Origin: Gammaproteobacteria bacterium
GTDB taxonomy: Bacteria; Pseudomonadota; Gammaproteobacteria; Thiohalomonadales; Thiohalomonadaceae
DNA: 64,000 bases
Direction: 5' to 3'
NCBI GenBank assembly: GCA_024709225.1
Contig: JANJXC010000042.1
Span: 1-64,000, forward strand
Shown in pieces: positions 1 to 12,043 of the stretch. Each line of letters opens with the position of its first letter. Position 1 is the stretch's first letter. The notes beneath the pieces are model-generated. The model searched no databases. It was not told where the DNA came from and saw only the letters and a list, made by a program, of their open reading frames with translations. Made by a program: the position numbers and the translations under genes.

Positions 1-131
1 GGACGAATGACCTCGAACGGCAGCGGTGCGCGGCCGGCGTGCTCCAGCGTGCGGTTGAGGGCATAGGCCAGGTCCGGCGCGGTGTCGGCCAGGGTGCCGT
101 CGAGGTCGAACAGAATGGTGCGCAGGGACAT
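1..131 (-). CDS. gph: Phosphoglycolate phosphatase, N-terminal part (cut by window edge)
   Basis: Only the first 43 codons are in the window; the gene runs off the left edge. The start is ATG at 131. The product opens with MSLRTILFDLDGTLADTAPD, which carries the HAD-superfamily motif I (DLDGT) whose first aspartate is the phosphorylated nucleophile. The family removes phosphate from 2-phosphoglycolate. Position directly downstream of ubiG on the same strand matches the ubiG-gph pair of pseudomonads, which supports Gph over other HAD phosphatases. The specificity rests on this context and the N-terminus only. Confidence 0.8.
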   Translation of the reverse strand, partial: MSLRTILFDLDGTLADTAPDLAYALNRTLEHAGRAPLPFEVIR

Positions 132-140
132 GTTAAAGGC

Positions 141-188
141 AGTTTCGAGTTTCGGATGGTGTGGGTCTCTGTTTCGAAACTCGAAACT
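141..188. repeat. Perfect 14-bp inverted repeat at the ubiG 3' end
   Basis: The arms AGTTTCGAGTTTCG (141-154) and CGAAACTCGAAACT (175-188) are exact reverse complements separated by 20 nt. Each arm itself contains the word GTTTCG twice. The right arm covers most of the ubiG stop codon (187-189), so the structure would form in mRNA between ubiG and gph. There is no U-tract, so it is not a typical intrinsic terminator; it may be a stabilising or processing hairpin. Confidence 0.6.
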
Positions 189-894
189 ACTCCTTTACAC
201 AGTAGGCCAGATAATTCACGTCCAGATCCCGCCCCAGCGAGTAGCTGCGGGTGAGCGGGTTATAGCTCATGCCGGTCAGTTCCTTCAGCTCCAGCCCGGC
301 GCGGCGGATGCCGGTCTCCAGTTCGGAGGGGCGGATGAACTTGGCGAAGTCGTGGGTGCCCTTGGGTAGCAGGCGCAGCAGGTATTCGGCGCCGACGATG
401 GCGAAGAGCCAGGCCTTGGGATTGCGGTTGATGGTGGAGAAGAACACCTGGCCGCCGGGTTTGACCAGTTGCGCGCAGGCGGCGATCACCGAGGCCGGAT
501 CGGGCACATGCTCCAGCATCTCCATGCAGGTGACGATGTCGAAGCTGCCCGGCATCTCCGCCGCCATCTGTTCGGCGGTGGCTCGGCGGTAGTTGACCTC
601 GACGCCGGACTCCAGCTTGTGCAGCTGCGCCACCTCCAGCGGGGCCTCGCCCATGTCGATGCCGGTGACGCGGGCGCCGCGCGCGGCCATGCTTTCCGAC
701 AGGATGCCGCCGCCGCAGCCGACGTCGAGCACGGTCTTGCCGGCGAGGCCGGCGCGTTGCTCGATATAGTCGAGGCGCAGCGGGTTGATATCGTGCAGCG
801 GCTTGAATTCGCTGTGCGGATCCCACCAGCGCGAGGCGAGGCTTTCGAATTTTCCGACCTCGGCATGGTCGACGTTGTGCGTCGTGGTGCTCAT
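187..894 (-). CDS. ubiG: Ubiquinone biosynthesis O-methyltransferase UbiG
   Basis: A 235-residue class I SAM-dependent methyltransferase for the two O-methylation steps of ubiquinone synthesis. The SAM-binding motif [13 protein letters not shown] lies near residues 55-67, preceded by the family signature [10 protein letters not shown] near residue 18. The acidic motif GIDMG and the post-motif [10 protein letters not shown] follow. Length equals the usual UbiG (about 235-240). It begins 2 nt after the mtaD stop, so the two are probably co-transcribed, with gph following. Ubiquinone use agrees with an aerobic/denitrifying proteobacterium. Confidence 0.95.
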   Translation of the reverse strand: MSTTTHNVDHAEVGKFESLASRWWDPHSEFKPLHDINPLRLDYIEQRAGLAGKTVLDVGCGGGILSESMAARGARVTGIDMGEAPLEVAQLHKLESGVEVNYRRATAEQMAAEMPGSFDIVTCMEMLEHVPDPASVIAACAQLVKPGGQVFFSTINRNPKAWLFAIVGAEYLLRLLPKGTHDFAKFIRPSELETGIRRAGLELKELTGMSYNPLTRSYSLGRDLDVNYLAYCVKE

Positions 895-896
895 GG

Positions 897-2231
897 TTAA
901 TCCTTGGCGTGTTCGTCTTTGGTGTGAATCTTCTCGCGCCAGTGGCGGGCACGGGCGAGGGCTTCGTGCATGTCCAGGCTGGTGAGCTCGCGTCCCTTCA
1001 GCAGGTGGCGGCCGGCCACCCAGACATCGGTGACCTTGTCGCGGCTGATGGAATAGACCAGTTTGGACAGCGGATGATACAGCGGCTGGGTTTCCACATC
1101 GCCCAGATAGACAGCGGTGATGTCGGCCTGCTTGCCGACGCCGAGCGAACCGGTTTCCCGGTCCAGACCGAGGGCGCGGGCCCCGCCCAGGGTGGCCATG
1201 TACAGGGCGCTGGCGGCGGGGAGGGCGCTGGCATCGCCGGCGACACCCTTGGCCAGCAGGGCGGCGGTGCGCATTTCGCTCAGCACGTCCAGGTCGTTGT
1301 TGCTGGCGGCGCCGTCAGTGCCGAGGGCGACATTCACCCCGGCCTGGCGCAGCTTGTGCACCGGACAGAAGCCGCTGGCCAGCTTGAGATTGGATTCGGG
1401 GCAATGGATCACATGCAGACCCGCCTCGGCGCAGCGCTCGATCTCGGCGTCGGTGAGCTGGGTCATGTGCACCGCCAGCAGCCGTGGCGAGAGCAGGCCC
1501 AGGCCGTCGAGGCGGGCCAGCGGGCGCTGGCCGCTGGCCGCTACCGCCTGCGCCACCTCGTCGGCCGTTTCGTGGACATGCATGTGGATCGGGATGTCCA
1601 GTTCCTCGGCGTACATGGCGACCTTTTCCAGCGCGGCATCACCCACCGTATAGGGGGCGTGCGGCGCGAAGGCGGTGGTGACCAGGGGGTGGTGCTGGTA
1701 TCTGTCGTGCAGCTCGACACCCTTGCGCAGGTACTCGTCGGCGTTCTGTGCCCAGGCGGAGGGGAAGTCGATGACGATGAGGCCGACCACCGCACGCATC
1801 CCCGCCTGCGCCGCCGCGCGCGCGGTGATGTCCGGGTAGAAATACATGTCATTGAAGCAGGTCACGCCGCCGCGCAGCATTTCGGCCATGGCCAGCTGGG
1901 TGCCGTCATGGACGAACTCCTCGCTGATCCAGCGCGCCTCGGTGGGCCAGATGTGTTCATTCAGCCAGCTCATCAGCGGCAGATCGTCGGCCAGGCCGCG
2001 CATCAGATTCATGGCGGCGTGGGTGTGGGCATTGATGAGGCCGGGAATCAGGACGTGGTCGGGGAACTCCAGCTCGGCATCGGCCCGGTAGCGGAGCCGC
2101 GCCTCGGGGCTGGGCAGCAGGTCGAGGATGCGGCCGTCGCCGATGGCGATGCTGTGGTGCTCCAGCACCACCTGTTCCGGTTCGACGGGGATGACCCAGC
2201 GGGCGTGGAGGAGGGTGTCGACGCTTTGCAT
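897..2231 (-). CDS. mtaD: 5'-methylthioadenosine/S-adenosylhomocysteine deaminase (amidohydrolase, TRZ/ATZ type)
   Basis: A 444-residue metal-dependent amidohydrolase. It has the metal ligands [28 protein letters not shown] and [12 protein letters not shown] in the expected order. The family deaminates MTA (and often SAH) to the inosine derivative. I chose ATG 2231 ([12 protein letters not shown]), because an upstream in-frame start would read through the porin terminator at 2274-2302. mtnA lies nearby on the other strand. As in Pseudomonas, deamination by MtaD followed by a phosphorylase would give methylthioribose-1-phosphate for MtnA. No phosphorylase gene is seen here. Confidence 0.88.
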   Translation of the reverse strand: MQSVDTLLHARWVIPVEPEQVVLEHHSIAIGDGRILDLLPSPEARLRYRADAELEFPDHVLIPGLINAHTHAAMNLMRGLADDLPLMSWLNEHIWPTEARWISEEFVHDGTQLAMAEMLRGGVTCFNDMYFYPDITARAAAQAGMRAVVGLIVIDFPSAWAQNADEYLRKGVELHDRYQHHPLVTTAFAPHAPYTVGDAALEKVAMYAEELDIPIHMHVHETADEVAQAVAASGQRPLARLDGLGLLSPRLLAVHMTQLTDAEIERCAEAGLHVIHCPESNLKLASGFCPVHKLRQAGVNVALGTDGAASNNDLDVLSEMRTAALLAKGVAGDASALPAASALYMATLGGARALGLDRETGSLGVGKQADITAVYLGDVETQPLYHPLSKLVYSISRDKVTDVWVAGRHLLKGRELTSLDMHEALARARHWREKIHTKDEHAKD

Positions 2232-2273
2232 GGGCGAAAGATACAGGGCGCCACTTGGGCTTACAAGTTGCCG

Positions 2274-2302
2274 CAAAAAAAGGGGCGCATCGCTGCGCCC
2301 CT
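2274..2302 (-). terminator. Rho-independent terminator of the porin gene
   Basis: Arms AGGGGCGCA (2281-2289) and TGCGCCCCT (2294-2302) pair perfectly with a 4-nt loop. Read on the minus strand the stem is followed by a run of seven U (plus-strand A-run 2275-2281). It lies 46 nt beyond the porin stop codon. Confidence 0.9.
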
Positions 2303-2347
2303 GCAAGACCATCCAGGAGTGGAGGCGTCCCTGCCGGGAGGGCTTCC

Positions 2348-3334
2348 CTAGAACTTGAACTCCATACCGACCACGGTGGCGCTGCCGTCGCCGGCCAGCT
2401 TGCCCTTGTTGGCCAGACCGCCGTCGGCGCCGCTGGTGTGCAGCACATAGACGCTGGCGTCCTTGTCCAGCTTGTGGTCATAGGCCACGGCATAGAAGGT
2501 GGGGTCGTCGTTGAGCGCATCCACGTCCAGCTCGCCGTAGGCGGCCTTGACGGTGCCGGCGCTCGATGCCTTCCACTGCAGGCTGGCGTACATTGCGCTG
2601 TCGTCATTGCCCCCCTTGATCTCTTCCATGTCGTAGACCAGGCCCAGCTTGATGGTGCCGAAGTTGTAGCCTACGCCCAGTTTGGTGGAACTCTCGTAGT
2701 CGCCGGCGGCCACATCGTCGAAGTTTTCGATGGCTGCGGTGAGGTACAGGGGACCGGCCTCGTAGGCGAGCATGGCGGAGGTGGCGCTGCCGAGGTTCTC
2801 CTGGGTGACGGCGTCGTCGCCGCCGGCATAGGCCACGGCTACGCTGATGTCGCCGAATTTGTTCAGGTAGGCCAGCACATTGGAGGCGCGGGTGTCGGTG
2901 ACGACGACATTGTTGTAGTCGGCGTAGGTGTCGGACAGCGGGTCCAGCTTGGCGGTGGACATCTTGTGCGGGGTGTCGTGGATACCGACGCGCACCTCGC
3001 CGAAGCCGCCCTTCAGCCCGGCGTAGCTGTTGCGCGCCTTGATCAGATCCTTGGAACTCTTGGTGGCGTCACCGACGGTGTCCACCTCCCATTCCACCTG
3101 GCCGACCACGGTCATGCCGTTTTCCAGCTTCTTATCGGCCTTGAAGCCGATGCGCGAGGCGTGGCTGGTGGTGGCGGTGGCGCTGTTCTCGACGCCGGCG
3201 ACGTCCTGCGTAATGGAACCGGCCGAGACGTGGATCTTGCCGTACACGGTGGTCTCGGCGGCGGCAGTGCCGGCGAGGCCCAGGGCGGCGACAACGGCGG
3301 CAGCAACGAGGCTGTGCTGTACAGACTTCTGCAT
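2348..3334 (-). CDS. Outer-membrane general porin (Gram-negative porin family)
   Basis: A 328-residue beta-barrel porin. It starts with a Sec signal peptide (MQKSVQHSLVAAAVVAALGL, ending ATAAA-E near residue 27). The mature protein opens with TTVYGKIHVSAG, the first strand typical of the porin_4 (OmpC/Omp32-like) family, and ends in aromatic MEFKF, the C-terminal Phe needed for BAM recognition. Alternating strands such as SRIGFKADKKL and TKLGVGYNFG fit a 16-strand barrel. It is a stand-alone gene with its own terminator. Substrate selectivity cannot be told. Confidence 0.9.
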   Translation of the reverse strand: MQKSVQHSLVAAAVVAALGLAGTAAAETTVYGKIHVSAGSITQDVAGVENSATATTSHASRIGFKADKKLENGMTVVGQVEWEVDTVGDATKSSKDLIKARNSYAGLKGGFGEVRVGIHDTPHKMSTAKLDPLSDTYADYNNVVVTDTRASNVLAYLNKFGDISVAVAYAGGDDAVTQENLGSATSAMLAYEAGPLYLTAAIENFDDVAAGDYESSTKLGVGYNFGTIKLGLVYDMEEIKGGNDDSAMYASLQWKASSAGTVKAAYGELDVDALNDDPTFYAVAYDHKLDKDASVYVLHTSGADGGLANKGKLAGDGSATVVGMEFKF

Positions 3335-3500
3335 TGTGTATCTCCCAAGGTTGAGGACTGATTAGCGCTAAAAAGCGGGCGCAGTATCCCCAGCCCGTGT
3401 TACGCCGGGCTGACGCTTTTGTTACCGTGGGCTGAAGGTTTTGTGACAGGCGGGCGGTGCGGAAATCGGGTAGGATCGGGCGCGATATTTCCGACCAACG

Positions 3501-4562
3501 ATGAGCATCATGACTACGACTCACGACACCATTCGCGCTGTGCTGTGGCAGGACGGCCGCTTGCAGTTGCTGGACCAGCGCATCCTGCCGCAGCAGTATG
3601 TGTTCCTTTCCTACGACGAGCCGGTCGCCGTGGCGCAGGCCATCCGCGACATGGTGGTGCGCGGCGCCCCGGCCATCGGCATCACGGCTGCCTATGGTGT
3701 GGTGCTGGCCGGCCGCCAGCGTTTCCGCAGTGCCGGCGCCGCCTGGCACGACGCTATAAAGGAAGACATCGCCCGTCTTGCCGCCTCCCGCCCCACGGCG
3801 GTGAACCTGTTCTGGGCGCTGGAGCGCATGGAGCGGCTGATCGCCGGTCTGGGCGAGGGTGACCCGGAGGCGGCCCTGCTGGCTGAGGCGCGCGCCATCC
3901 ATGAGGAAGACATTGCCGCCAACCATCGCATGGGCGAGCTGGGCGCCGCCCTCATCGAAGGGAGCAGGGTCGGTGTGCTGACCCACTGCAATGCCGGCGC
4001 CCTGGCCACCGGCGGCTATGGCACGGCCCTGGGGGTGATCCGCAGCGCCTATGCCGCCGGCCGCATCGGTCAGGTCTACGCCGACGAAACCCGCCCCTGG
4101 CTGCAGGGCGCGCGCCTCACCGCCTGGGAGATGGTGCAGGAGCGTATTCCGGTCACGCTGCTGTCCGATGGCGCCTCCGCCCACCTGATGAAACAGGGCA
4201 AGGTCGCCTGGGTCATCGTCGGTTCCGACCGTATCGCCGCCAATGGTGACGTGGCCAACAAGATCGGCACCTATGCCGCTGCCATCAGCGCCCGCCACCA
4301 CGGGGTGAAGTTCATGGTGGTGGCGCCGACCTCGACGGTGGACATGTCACTGGCCAGCGGTGACCTCATCCCCATCGAGAACCGTTCTCCCGATGAGGTC
4401 CTGTCCCTGGCAGGACAGCGCGTGGCGGCCCCGGGGGCGGAGGGCTGGAATCCTGCCTTCGACGTCACCCCGGCCGGCCTCATCGACGCCATCGTCACCG
4501 AGCGGGGCGTGGTGCTGAACCCGACGCCGGAAAAGATGGCGGCGATGATGAAAAAAGGCTGA
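3501..4562 (+). CDS. mtnA: Methylthioribose-1-phosphate isomerase
   Basis: A 353-residue member of the eIF2B-related aldose/ketose isomerases, converting methylthioribose-1-phosphate to methylthioribulose-1-phosphate in methionine salvage. Recognisable motifs are [15 protein letters not shown] (about residue 51), [17 protein letters not shown] with the catalytic cysteine (about 160), and [19 protein letters not shown] with the catalytic aspartate (about 240). Two starts, ATG 3501 and ATG 3510, are close and neither has a clear Shine-Dalgarno; I keep the first. It stands alone between a divergent porin and gyrA. Confidence 0.93.
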   Translation: MSIMTTTHDTIRAVLWQDGRLQLLDQRILPQQYVFLSYDEPVAVAQAIRDMVVRGAPAIGITAAYGVVLAGRQRFRSAGAAWHDAIKEDIARLAASRPTAVNLFWALERMERLIAGLGEGDPEAALLAEARAIHEEDIAANHRMGELGAALIEGSRVGVLTHCNAGALATGGYGTALGVIRSAYAAGRIGQVYADETRPWLQGARLTAWEMVQERIPVTLLSDGASAHLMKQGKVAWVIVGSDRIAANGDVANKIGTYAAAISARHHGVKFMVVAPTSTVDMSLASGDLIPIENRSPDEVLSLAGQRVAAPGAEGWNPAFDVTPAGLIDAIVTERGVVLNPTPEKMAAMMKKG

Positions 4563-4584
4563 TTTGACGCCATCACTTCCTGCC

Positions 4585-4617
4585 AGTGCCCCGCAAAGGG
4601 GCTGTGGCCGTGTTTTT
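4585..4617 (+). terminator. Possible weak terminator after mtnA
   Basis: GCCCC (4588-4592) pairs with GGGGC (4598-4602) around a GCAAA loop, and flanking CCA/TGG can extend the stem with an internal loop. A T5 run follows only at 4613-4617, about 10 nt later, so termination would be inefficient. Confidence 0.35.
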
Positions 4618-4641
4618 GCTCCCTGTGCTGGGGGAGGCTTA

Positions 4642-4650
4642 TGGTATGAT
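4642..4650 (+). promoter_or_regulatory. Extended -10 promoter of gyrA
   Basis: TGG-TATGAT (4642-4650) is an extended -10 element (TGn followed by TATGAT, five of six matching consensus). There is no good -35 at 16-18 nt, only CTGTGC at 4623, as usual for extended -10 promoters. It leaves a leader of about 150 nt before the gyrA ATG at 4811. Confidence 0.55.
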
Positions 4651-4810
4651 CCGGGCGTTTAACACGCGCCTGGGGCGGGTTTGTGGCCGGGAGGGGGGTG
4701 ACAGTGCGTCGGCACCACCACCAATCCTTTTGTAATCAGTAACTTGTGGTCACTTCCCGATGCACCCTGCGTCCCCCGGCGCTCTGGGGTAGAAAGGACA
4801 CGATTTCCCG

Positions 4811-7381
<2,571 letters not shown>

Positions 7382-7441
7382 CACCTTGGCATGCCTTTGC
7401 GGTAATTGATGTTTCCTTGAACTCGATGGTTGGGGGATAAG

Positions 7442-8527
7442 ATGGCGCGTGTATTCAATTTCAGTGCAGGGCCGGCGATGCTGCCACAGGCGGTGATCGA
7501 GCGGGCGCGTGACGAAATGCTGGACTGGAACGGCAGCGGCATGTCGGTGATGGAGATGAGTCATCGCGGCAAGGAATACATGTCCATCGCCGCCAAGGCA
7601 GAGGCCGATCTGCGCGAGCTGATGAATATTCCTGCCGGCTACAAGGTACTGTTCCTGCAGGGCGGCGCCTCGCAGCAGTTCGCCATGCTGCCGATGAATC
7701 TGCTGGGCGACAGGAAGGGCGCCGACTACATCAACACCGGTGACTGGTCGAAGAAAGCCATCTCCGAGGCGAAGAAGTTCTGCACCGTGAACGTGGCTGC
7801 CGACACCTCCGCCGGAAACTACACTACGGTGCCGACCCAGGCCGAGCTGAAGCTGTCGGCCGATGCCGCCTATGTGCATTACTGCCCCAACGAAACCATC
7901 CGCGGCGTGGAGTTCGACTACATCCCGCAGACCGGCAATGTGCCGCTGGTGGCCGACATGAGTTCCACCATACTGTCGCGCCCCATCGACGTGGCGAAGT
8001 TCGGTGTCATCTACGCCGGTGCGCAAAAGAATATCGGCCCCGCCGGCCTGACCATCGTCATCATCCGTGAGGATCTCATCGGCAGGGCCCCGGCCAGCGT
8101 GGCCACCATGCTGGACTACAAGACCCACGCCGACAACGACTCCATGTACAACACCCCGGCCACCTATTCCTGGTATGTGGCCGGCCTGGTATTCGAATGG
8201 CTCAAGGGTCTCGGCGGTCTCGCGGGGATGGCGAAGATCAACCAGCGCAAGGCAGCCAAGTTGTACGCCGCCATCGATGGCTCCGGCGGCTTCTACAAGA
8301 ATCCGGTGGCCACCCACTGCCGCTCCTGGATGAACGTGCCGTTCACCCTGCCGCGGGAAGAGCTGGACGAGTTGTTCCTGAAGGAGGCCAAGCAGGCCGG
8401 GCTGACCACGCTCAAGGGCCATCGCTCCGTCGGCGGCATGCGCGCCAGCATCTACAACGCCATGCCGGAGCAGGGCATCGATACGCTGGTGCAGTTCATG
8501 GCGGAATTCGCCCGGCGCAACGGCTGA
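7442..8527 (+). CDS. serC: Phosphoserine aminotransferase
   Basis: A 361-residue PLP class V aminotransferase (3-phosphohydroxypyruvate to phosphoserine, also acting in pyridoxal-phosphate synthesis). It begins [15 protein letters not shown], the SerC signature. The PLP lysine lies in [14 protein letters not shown] (about residue 195), and [15 protein letters not shown] closes the C-terminus. I chose ATG 7442 because GGGGGA (7432-7437) gives a strong ribosome binding site. The gyrA-serC-pheA order is the gammaproteobacterial one; serA, the preceding pathway step, follows at once. Confidence 0.97.
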   Translation: MARVFNFSAGPAMLPQAVIERARDEMLDWNGSGMSVMEMSHRGKEYMSIAAKAEADLRELMNIPAGYKVLFLQGGASQQFAMLPMNLLGDRKGADYINTGDWSKKAISEAKKFCTVNVAADTSAGNYTTVPTQAELKLSADAAYVHYCPNETIRGVEFDYIPQTGNVPLVADMSSTILSRPIDVAKFGVIYAGAQKNIGPAGLTIVIIREDLIGRAPASVATMLDYKTHADNDSMYNTPATYSWYVAGLVFEWLKGLGGLAGMAKINQRKAAKLYAAIDGSGGFYKNPVATHCRSWMNVPFTLPREELDELFLKEAKQAGLTTLKGHRSVGGMRASIYNAMPEQGIDTLVQFMAEFARRNG

Positions 8528-8632
8528 TCGACCGACCCTCACAACGCCAACCAGAGCAGTAAGGAGTAACGCATTTAGAACGACGTAAAACTCATCTTTG
8601 TGTCCTGCGGGATGCAGCCCAAGGGGGGAAAC

Positions 8633-9802
8633 ATGTACAAGATTCTGACGCTGAACCATATCTCGGTGGCTGGATTGGAGCGCTTGCCGCGGGACCGTTA
8701 TGAAATCGCCTCCGAGATACTGCATCCCGATGCGATACTGGTGCGCTCCCACAAGATGCATGACATGGAGATCCCCCCTACGCTCAAAGCGGTGGGACGT
8801 GCCGGGGCCGGTGTGAACAACATCCCGGTGGACAAGATGAGTGGGCGTGGCATCCCGGTGTTCAATGCGCCGGGTGCCAACGCCAACGCGGTGAAGGAGC
8901 TGGTCATCGCCAGCATGCTGAACGCCTGCCGCAACATCTGCGCGGCGTGGGATTTTTCCCGCCGGCTGGAAGGCGATGATGCCAGTATCGACAAGCAGAC
9001 CGAGGCGGGCAAGAAGAATTACGCCGGTTTCGAATTGCCGGGGCGCACCCTGGGTGTGGTGGGGCTGGGGGCTATCGGTCGTGAGGTGGCCAATGCAGCC
9101 ATCGCCCTCGGCATGAAGGTGATCGGGTTTGACCCGGGTATTACGGTGGAAGGTGCCTGGCGCCTGTCGTCGCAGGTACAGAAGGCGGCCAGTTTCGATG
9201 ACATGGTGGGCAAGGTGGATTTCATTACCTTCCATGTGCCGCTCATCGACGCCACGCGCAACATGCTCAATGCCGAGCGCTTGCGCCAGGCGAAGCAGGG
9301 CCTGGTGGTGCTGAACTTCGCGCGCAAGGGCATTGTGGATGACGAGGCCGTGGTGGCCGCCATCGACAGCGGCAAGGTCTACGGCTATGTGTGCGACTTC
9401 CCGACCAACCTGCTCAAGCAACACCCGCGCGTGATCACCCTGCCGCACCTGGGAGCCTCCACCCAGGAGGCGGAAGACAACTGCGCGGTGATGGTGGCGG
9501 AGCAGGTGCGGGACTATCTGGAAAACGGCAACGTGGTGAATTCGGTGAACTTCCCCGAGGTGGTGATGAGCCGCAGCGAGGGGACCTACCGGCTGACGGT
9601 GGTGAATTCCAATGTGCCCAACATGCTGAGCCAGATCTCCAGCGATCTGGGCAAGGCGGGACTGAACATTATCGACATGCTGAACAAGTCGCGCGGCGAC
9701 CTGGCCTATACCGTGGTGGATGTGGATCGCCCGGTGCCGGCAAACGTGGTGAGCGAGATCGCCGCCATCGACGGGGTGCTGGCCGTGCGCGTCATTGAAT
9801 AG
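8633..9802 (+). CDS. serA: D-3-phosphoglycerate dehydrogenase (short, ACT-containing form)
   Basis: A 389-residue D-isomer-specific 2-hydroxyacid dehydrogenase, first step of serine synthesis. The NAD-binding motif VVGLGAIGREVANAA is near residue 142. The catalytic set is NFARKGIVDDEAV (Arg), the following Glu and LPHLGASTQEAEDN (His). The last 75 residues look like an ACT domain. ATG 8633 follows GGGGGGAAAC. The protein is shorter than E. coli SerA (410) or the long Bacillus form (525), matching the roughly 390-residue type. Its place between serC and pheA puts both early serine-pathway genes together. Confidence 0.92.
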   Translation: MYKILTLNHISVAGLERLPRDRYEIASEILHPDAILVRSHKMHDMEIPPTLKAVGRAGAGVNNIPVDKMSGRGIPVFNAPGANANAVKELVIASMLNACRNICAAWDFSRRLEGDDASIDKQTEAGKKNYAGFELPGRTLGVVGLGAIGREVANAAIALGMKVIGFDPGITVEGAWRLSSQVQKAASFDDMVGKVDFITFHVPLIDATRNMLNAERLRQAKQGLVVLNFARKGIVDDEAVVAAIDSGKVYGYVCDFPTNLLKQHPRVITLPHLGASTQEAEDNCAVMVAEQVRDYLENGNVVNSVNFPEVVMSRSEGTYRLTVVNSNVPNMLSQISSDLGKAGLNIIDMLNKSRGDLAYTVVDVDRPVPANVVSEIAAIDGVLAVRVIE

Positions 9803-9807
9803 AGAAT

Positions 9808-10893
9808 ATGAACGAAGAACGGTTGCAAGCCATTCGCCAGCGTATCGATGTACTGGATGAACAGGTCCAGACGTTGATCAACGAGCGTGCCGCCCTGGCA
9901 CAGGAGGTGGCGCGCGTGAAGATCGCCGCCGAGGGCGAGGCGGCGGTGTTTTATCGCCCCGAGCGCGAGGCGCAGGTGTTGCGCATGGTGCTGGAACGCA
10001 ACCAGGGCCCGCTGTCGGGCGAGGAAATGGCGCGCCTGTTCCGTGAGATCATGTCTGCCTGCCTGGCGCTGGAGCGGCCCATGCGCATCGCCTTCCTCGG
10101 CCCCGAGGGCACCTTTACCCAGGCGGCGGCGCTGAAGCATTTCGGCCATTCGGTGCAGACCCTGCCGCTGGCCGCCATCGATGAGGTGTTCCGCGAGGTG
10201 GAGGCGGGCAGCGCCGACTACGGCGTGGTGCCGGTGGAAAACTCCACCGGCGGTATCGTCAGCCATACCCTGGATACGTTGATCAACTCGCCGCTCAAGA
10301 TCTGCGGCGAGGTGGAGCTGCGCATCCATCAGCACCTGATGGGGCGCATGGCTGAGCTGAAAGACGTACGCCGCGTGTATTCGCACAGCCAGTCACTGGC
10401 GCAGTGCCGCGAGTGGCTGGACGGCCATCTGGCCGGTGTCGAGCGCATCGATGTAAGCAGCAATGCCGAGGCGGCACGCCGTGCGGCGGCAGAGGAGGGT
10501 GCTGTCGCCATTGCCGGCGAAGTGGCAGCCGAGCTGTATGGACTGTCCATCCTGACACGCAACATTGAGGACCAGCCCAACAATACCACTCGCTTCCTGG
10601 TCATCGGCCGCAAGGCCGTGCCGCCCTCCGGCAGCGACAAGACCTCGCTGCTGGTGGCGACGCGCAACAAGCCGGGTGCCCTGTATCACCTGCTGGCGCC
10701 GCTGGCGCAGAATGGCGTGTCCATGACCCGCATCGAGTCGCGTCCCTCGCGCCAGGGCATGTGGGAATACGTTTTCTTCCTCGACATCGACGGACATGCG
10801 CAGGATGGCAAGGTTGCCGCCGCGCTGCGCGATCTGGCGGCAGAGGCTTCGTTGTTCAAGATTCTCGGTTCCTACCCCAAAGCCGTTCTCTAA
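9808..10893 (+). CDS. pheA: Bifunctional chorismate mutase / prephenate dehydratase
   Basis: A 361-residue P-protein of phenylalanine synthesis. Residues 1-85 form the AroQ chorismate mutase (LQAIRQRIDVLDEQV). Residues about 92-270 are prephenate dehydratase, opening FLGPEGTFTQAAALKHFG and containing VPVENSTGG. The C-terminal ACT domain carries the regulatory ESRPSRQGMWEYVFF. The start is 5 nt after the serA stop and hisC follows 3 nt later, so these are one transcript. Confidence 0.97.
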   Translation: MNEERLQAIRQRIDVLDEQVQTLINERAALAQEVARVKIAAEGEAAVFYRPEREAQVLRMVLERNQGPLSGEEMARLFREIMSACLALERPMRIAFLGPEGTFTQAAALKHFGHSVQTLPLAAIDEVFREVEAGSADYGVVPVENSTGGIVSHTLDTLINSPLKICGEVELRIHQHLMGRMAELKDVRRVYSHSQSLAQCREWLDGHLAGVERIDVSSNAEAARRAAAEEGAVAIAGEVAAELYGLSILTRNIEDQPNNTTRFLVIGRKAVPPSGSDKTSLLVATRNKPGALYHLLAPLAQNGVSMTRIESRPSRQGMWEYVFFLDIDGHAQDGKVAAALRDLAAEASLFKILGSYPKAVL

Positions 10894-10896
10894 ACC

Positions 10897-12012
10897 ATGA
10901 CCGACTTTCTGCATCTGGCCGCACCCGGCGTGCGGCAGCTCAGGCCCTATCAGCCCGGCAAGCCCATCGAGGAGCTGGAGCGCGAGCTGGGCGTGAGCAA
11001 CATCATCAAGCTGGCCTCCAACGAAAATCCGCTGGGTCCCAGTCCGCTGGCGCTGGCGGCCGCGCGTGCCGTGCTGGAGGATGTCTGGCTCTATCCCGAC
11101 GGCAACGGCTTCGTACTCAAGGACCGGCTGGCGCAGAAGCTCGGGGTGGCGATGGAGCAGCTGATTCTCGGCAACGGCTCCAGCGACGTGCTGGAGTTTG
11201 CCGTGCGCGCCTTCGTCACGCCGCAGGACGAGGTGATGTTTTCCGAGCACGCCTTCGCGGTGTACCCCATCCTCACCCAGGCGGCCGGGGCCCGGGCAGT
11301 GGTGGTGCCGGCGAAGGACTGGGGTCATGACCTGGCCGCGATGCGCGCCGCAGTCACCGAGCGTACCCGTCTGATCTTCATCGCCAATCCCAACAACCCC
11401 ACCGGTACCTGGCTGCCGGCAGCGGAGCTGGAGGCCTTCATCGCCGCGCTGCCGGCCCATGTGCTGGTGCTGGTGGACGAGGCCTACTTCGAATACGCCA
11501 GCCATCCGGAGATGGGTGCGACGGACTATCCGGATGCCATGGCCTGGGTCGGGCGCTACCCGAATCTGATCGTGGCACGGACCTTTTCCAAGTGTTACGG
11601 CCTGGCCGGCCTGCGTGTCGGCTATGGCGTCTGCCATCCTGAGGTGGCCGACCTGCTGAACCGGGTGCGTCCGCCGTTCAACGTCAACAGCCTTGGCCTG
11701 GCCGCGGCAGCGGCGGCACTGGACGACGGCGAACATCTGCAGCAGACTCTGGAGCTCAACGCCGCGGGCATGGCCCAATTGATGGCGGGATTCTCTGCCC
11801 TTGATCTGCGTCATATCCCTTCAGTAGGAAACTTTGTCAGTGTCGACACTGGCCGGGTGGCTGCGCCGTTGTATGATGCGTTGCTGCGCGAGGGCGTGAT
11901 CGTGCGCCCGGTGGCCAATTACGGTATGCCGAACCACCTGCGCGTGACCGTAGGCCTGCCCGAAGAGAACGAGCGTTTCCTTGCCGCCCTGGCCAAGGTG
12001 CTGGGACGCTAA
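10897..12012 (+). CDS. hisC: Histidinol-phosphate aminotransferase (probable aromatic aminotransferase)
   Basis: A 371-residue PLP fold-type I aminotransferase. Motifs are KLASNENPLGPSP (about residue 38), ANPNNPTGTW (about 165), DEAYFEY, and the PLP lysine in RTFSKCYGLAGLRVGYG (about 228). Proteins of this family placed between pheA and tyrA/aroA (HisC2 in pseudomonads) are thought to act on phenylpyruvate and hydroxyphenylpyruvate as well as histidinol phosphate. The context favours that role, but the sequence alone does not fix substrate. Confidence 0.93.
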   Translation: MTDFLHLAAPGVRQLRPYQPGKPIEELERELGVSNIIKLASNENPLGPSPLALAAARAVLEDVWLYPDGNGFVLKDRLAQKLGVAMEQLILGNGSSDVLEFAVRAFVTPQDEVMFSEHAFAVYPILTQAAGARAVVVPAKDWGHDLAAMRAAVTERTRLIFIANPNNPTGTWLPAAELEAFIAALPAHVLVLVDEAYFEYASHPEMGATDYPDAMAWVGRYPNLIVARTFSKCYGLAGLRVGYGVCHPEVADLLNRVRPPFNVNSLGLAAAAAALDDGEHLQQTLELNAAGMAQLMAGFSALDLRHIPSVGNFVSVDTGRVAAPLYDALLREGVIVRPVANYGMPNHLRVTVGLPEENERFLAALAKVLGR

Positions 12013-12043
12013 ACTATTTTTTGCTTAAGAGAGTGACACTGCC

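Noticed and set aside
2255..3361. A 368-codon plus-strand frame opposite the porin
   Set aside because: The porin frame has a signal peptide, barrel pattern, C-terminal Phe and terminator; the opposite frame has none of these.
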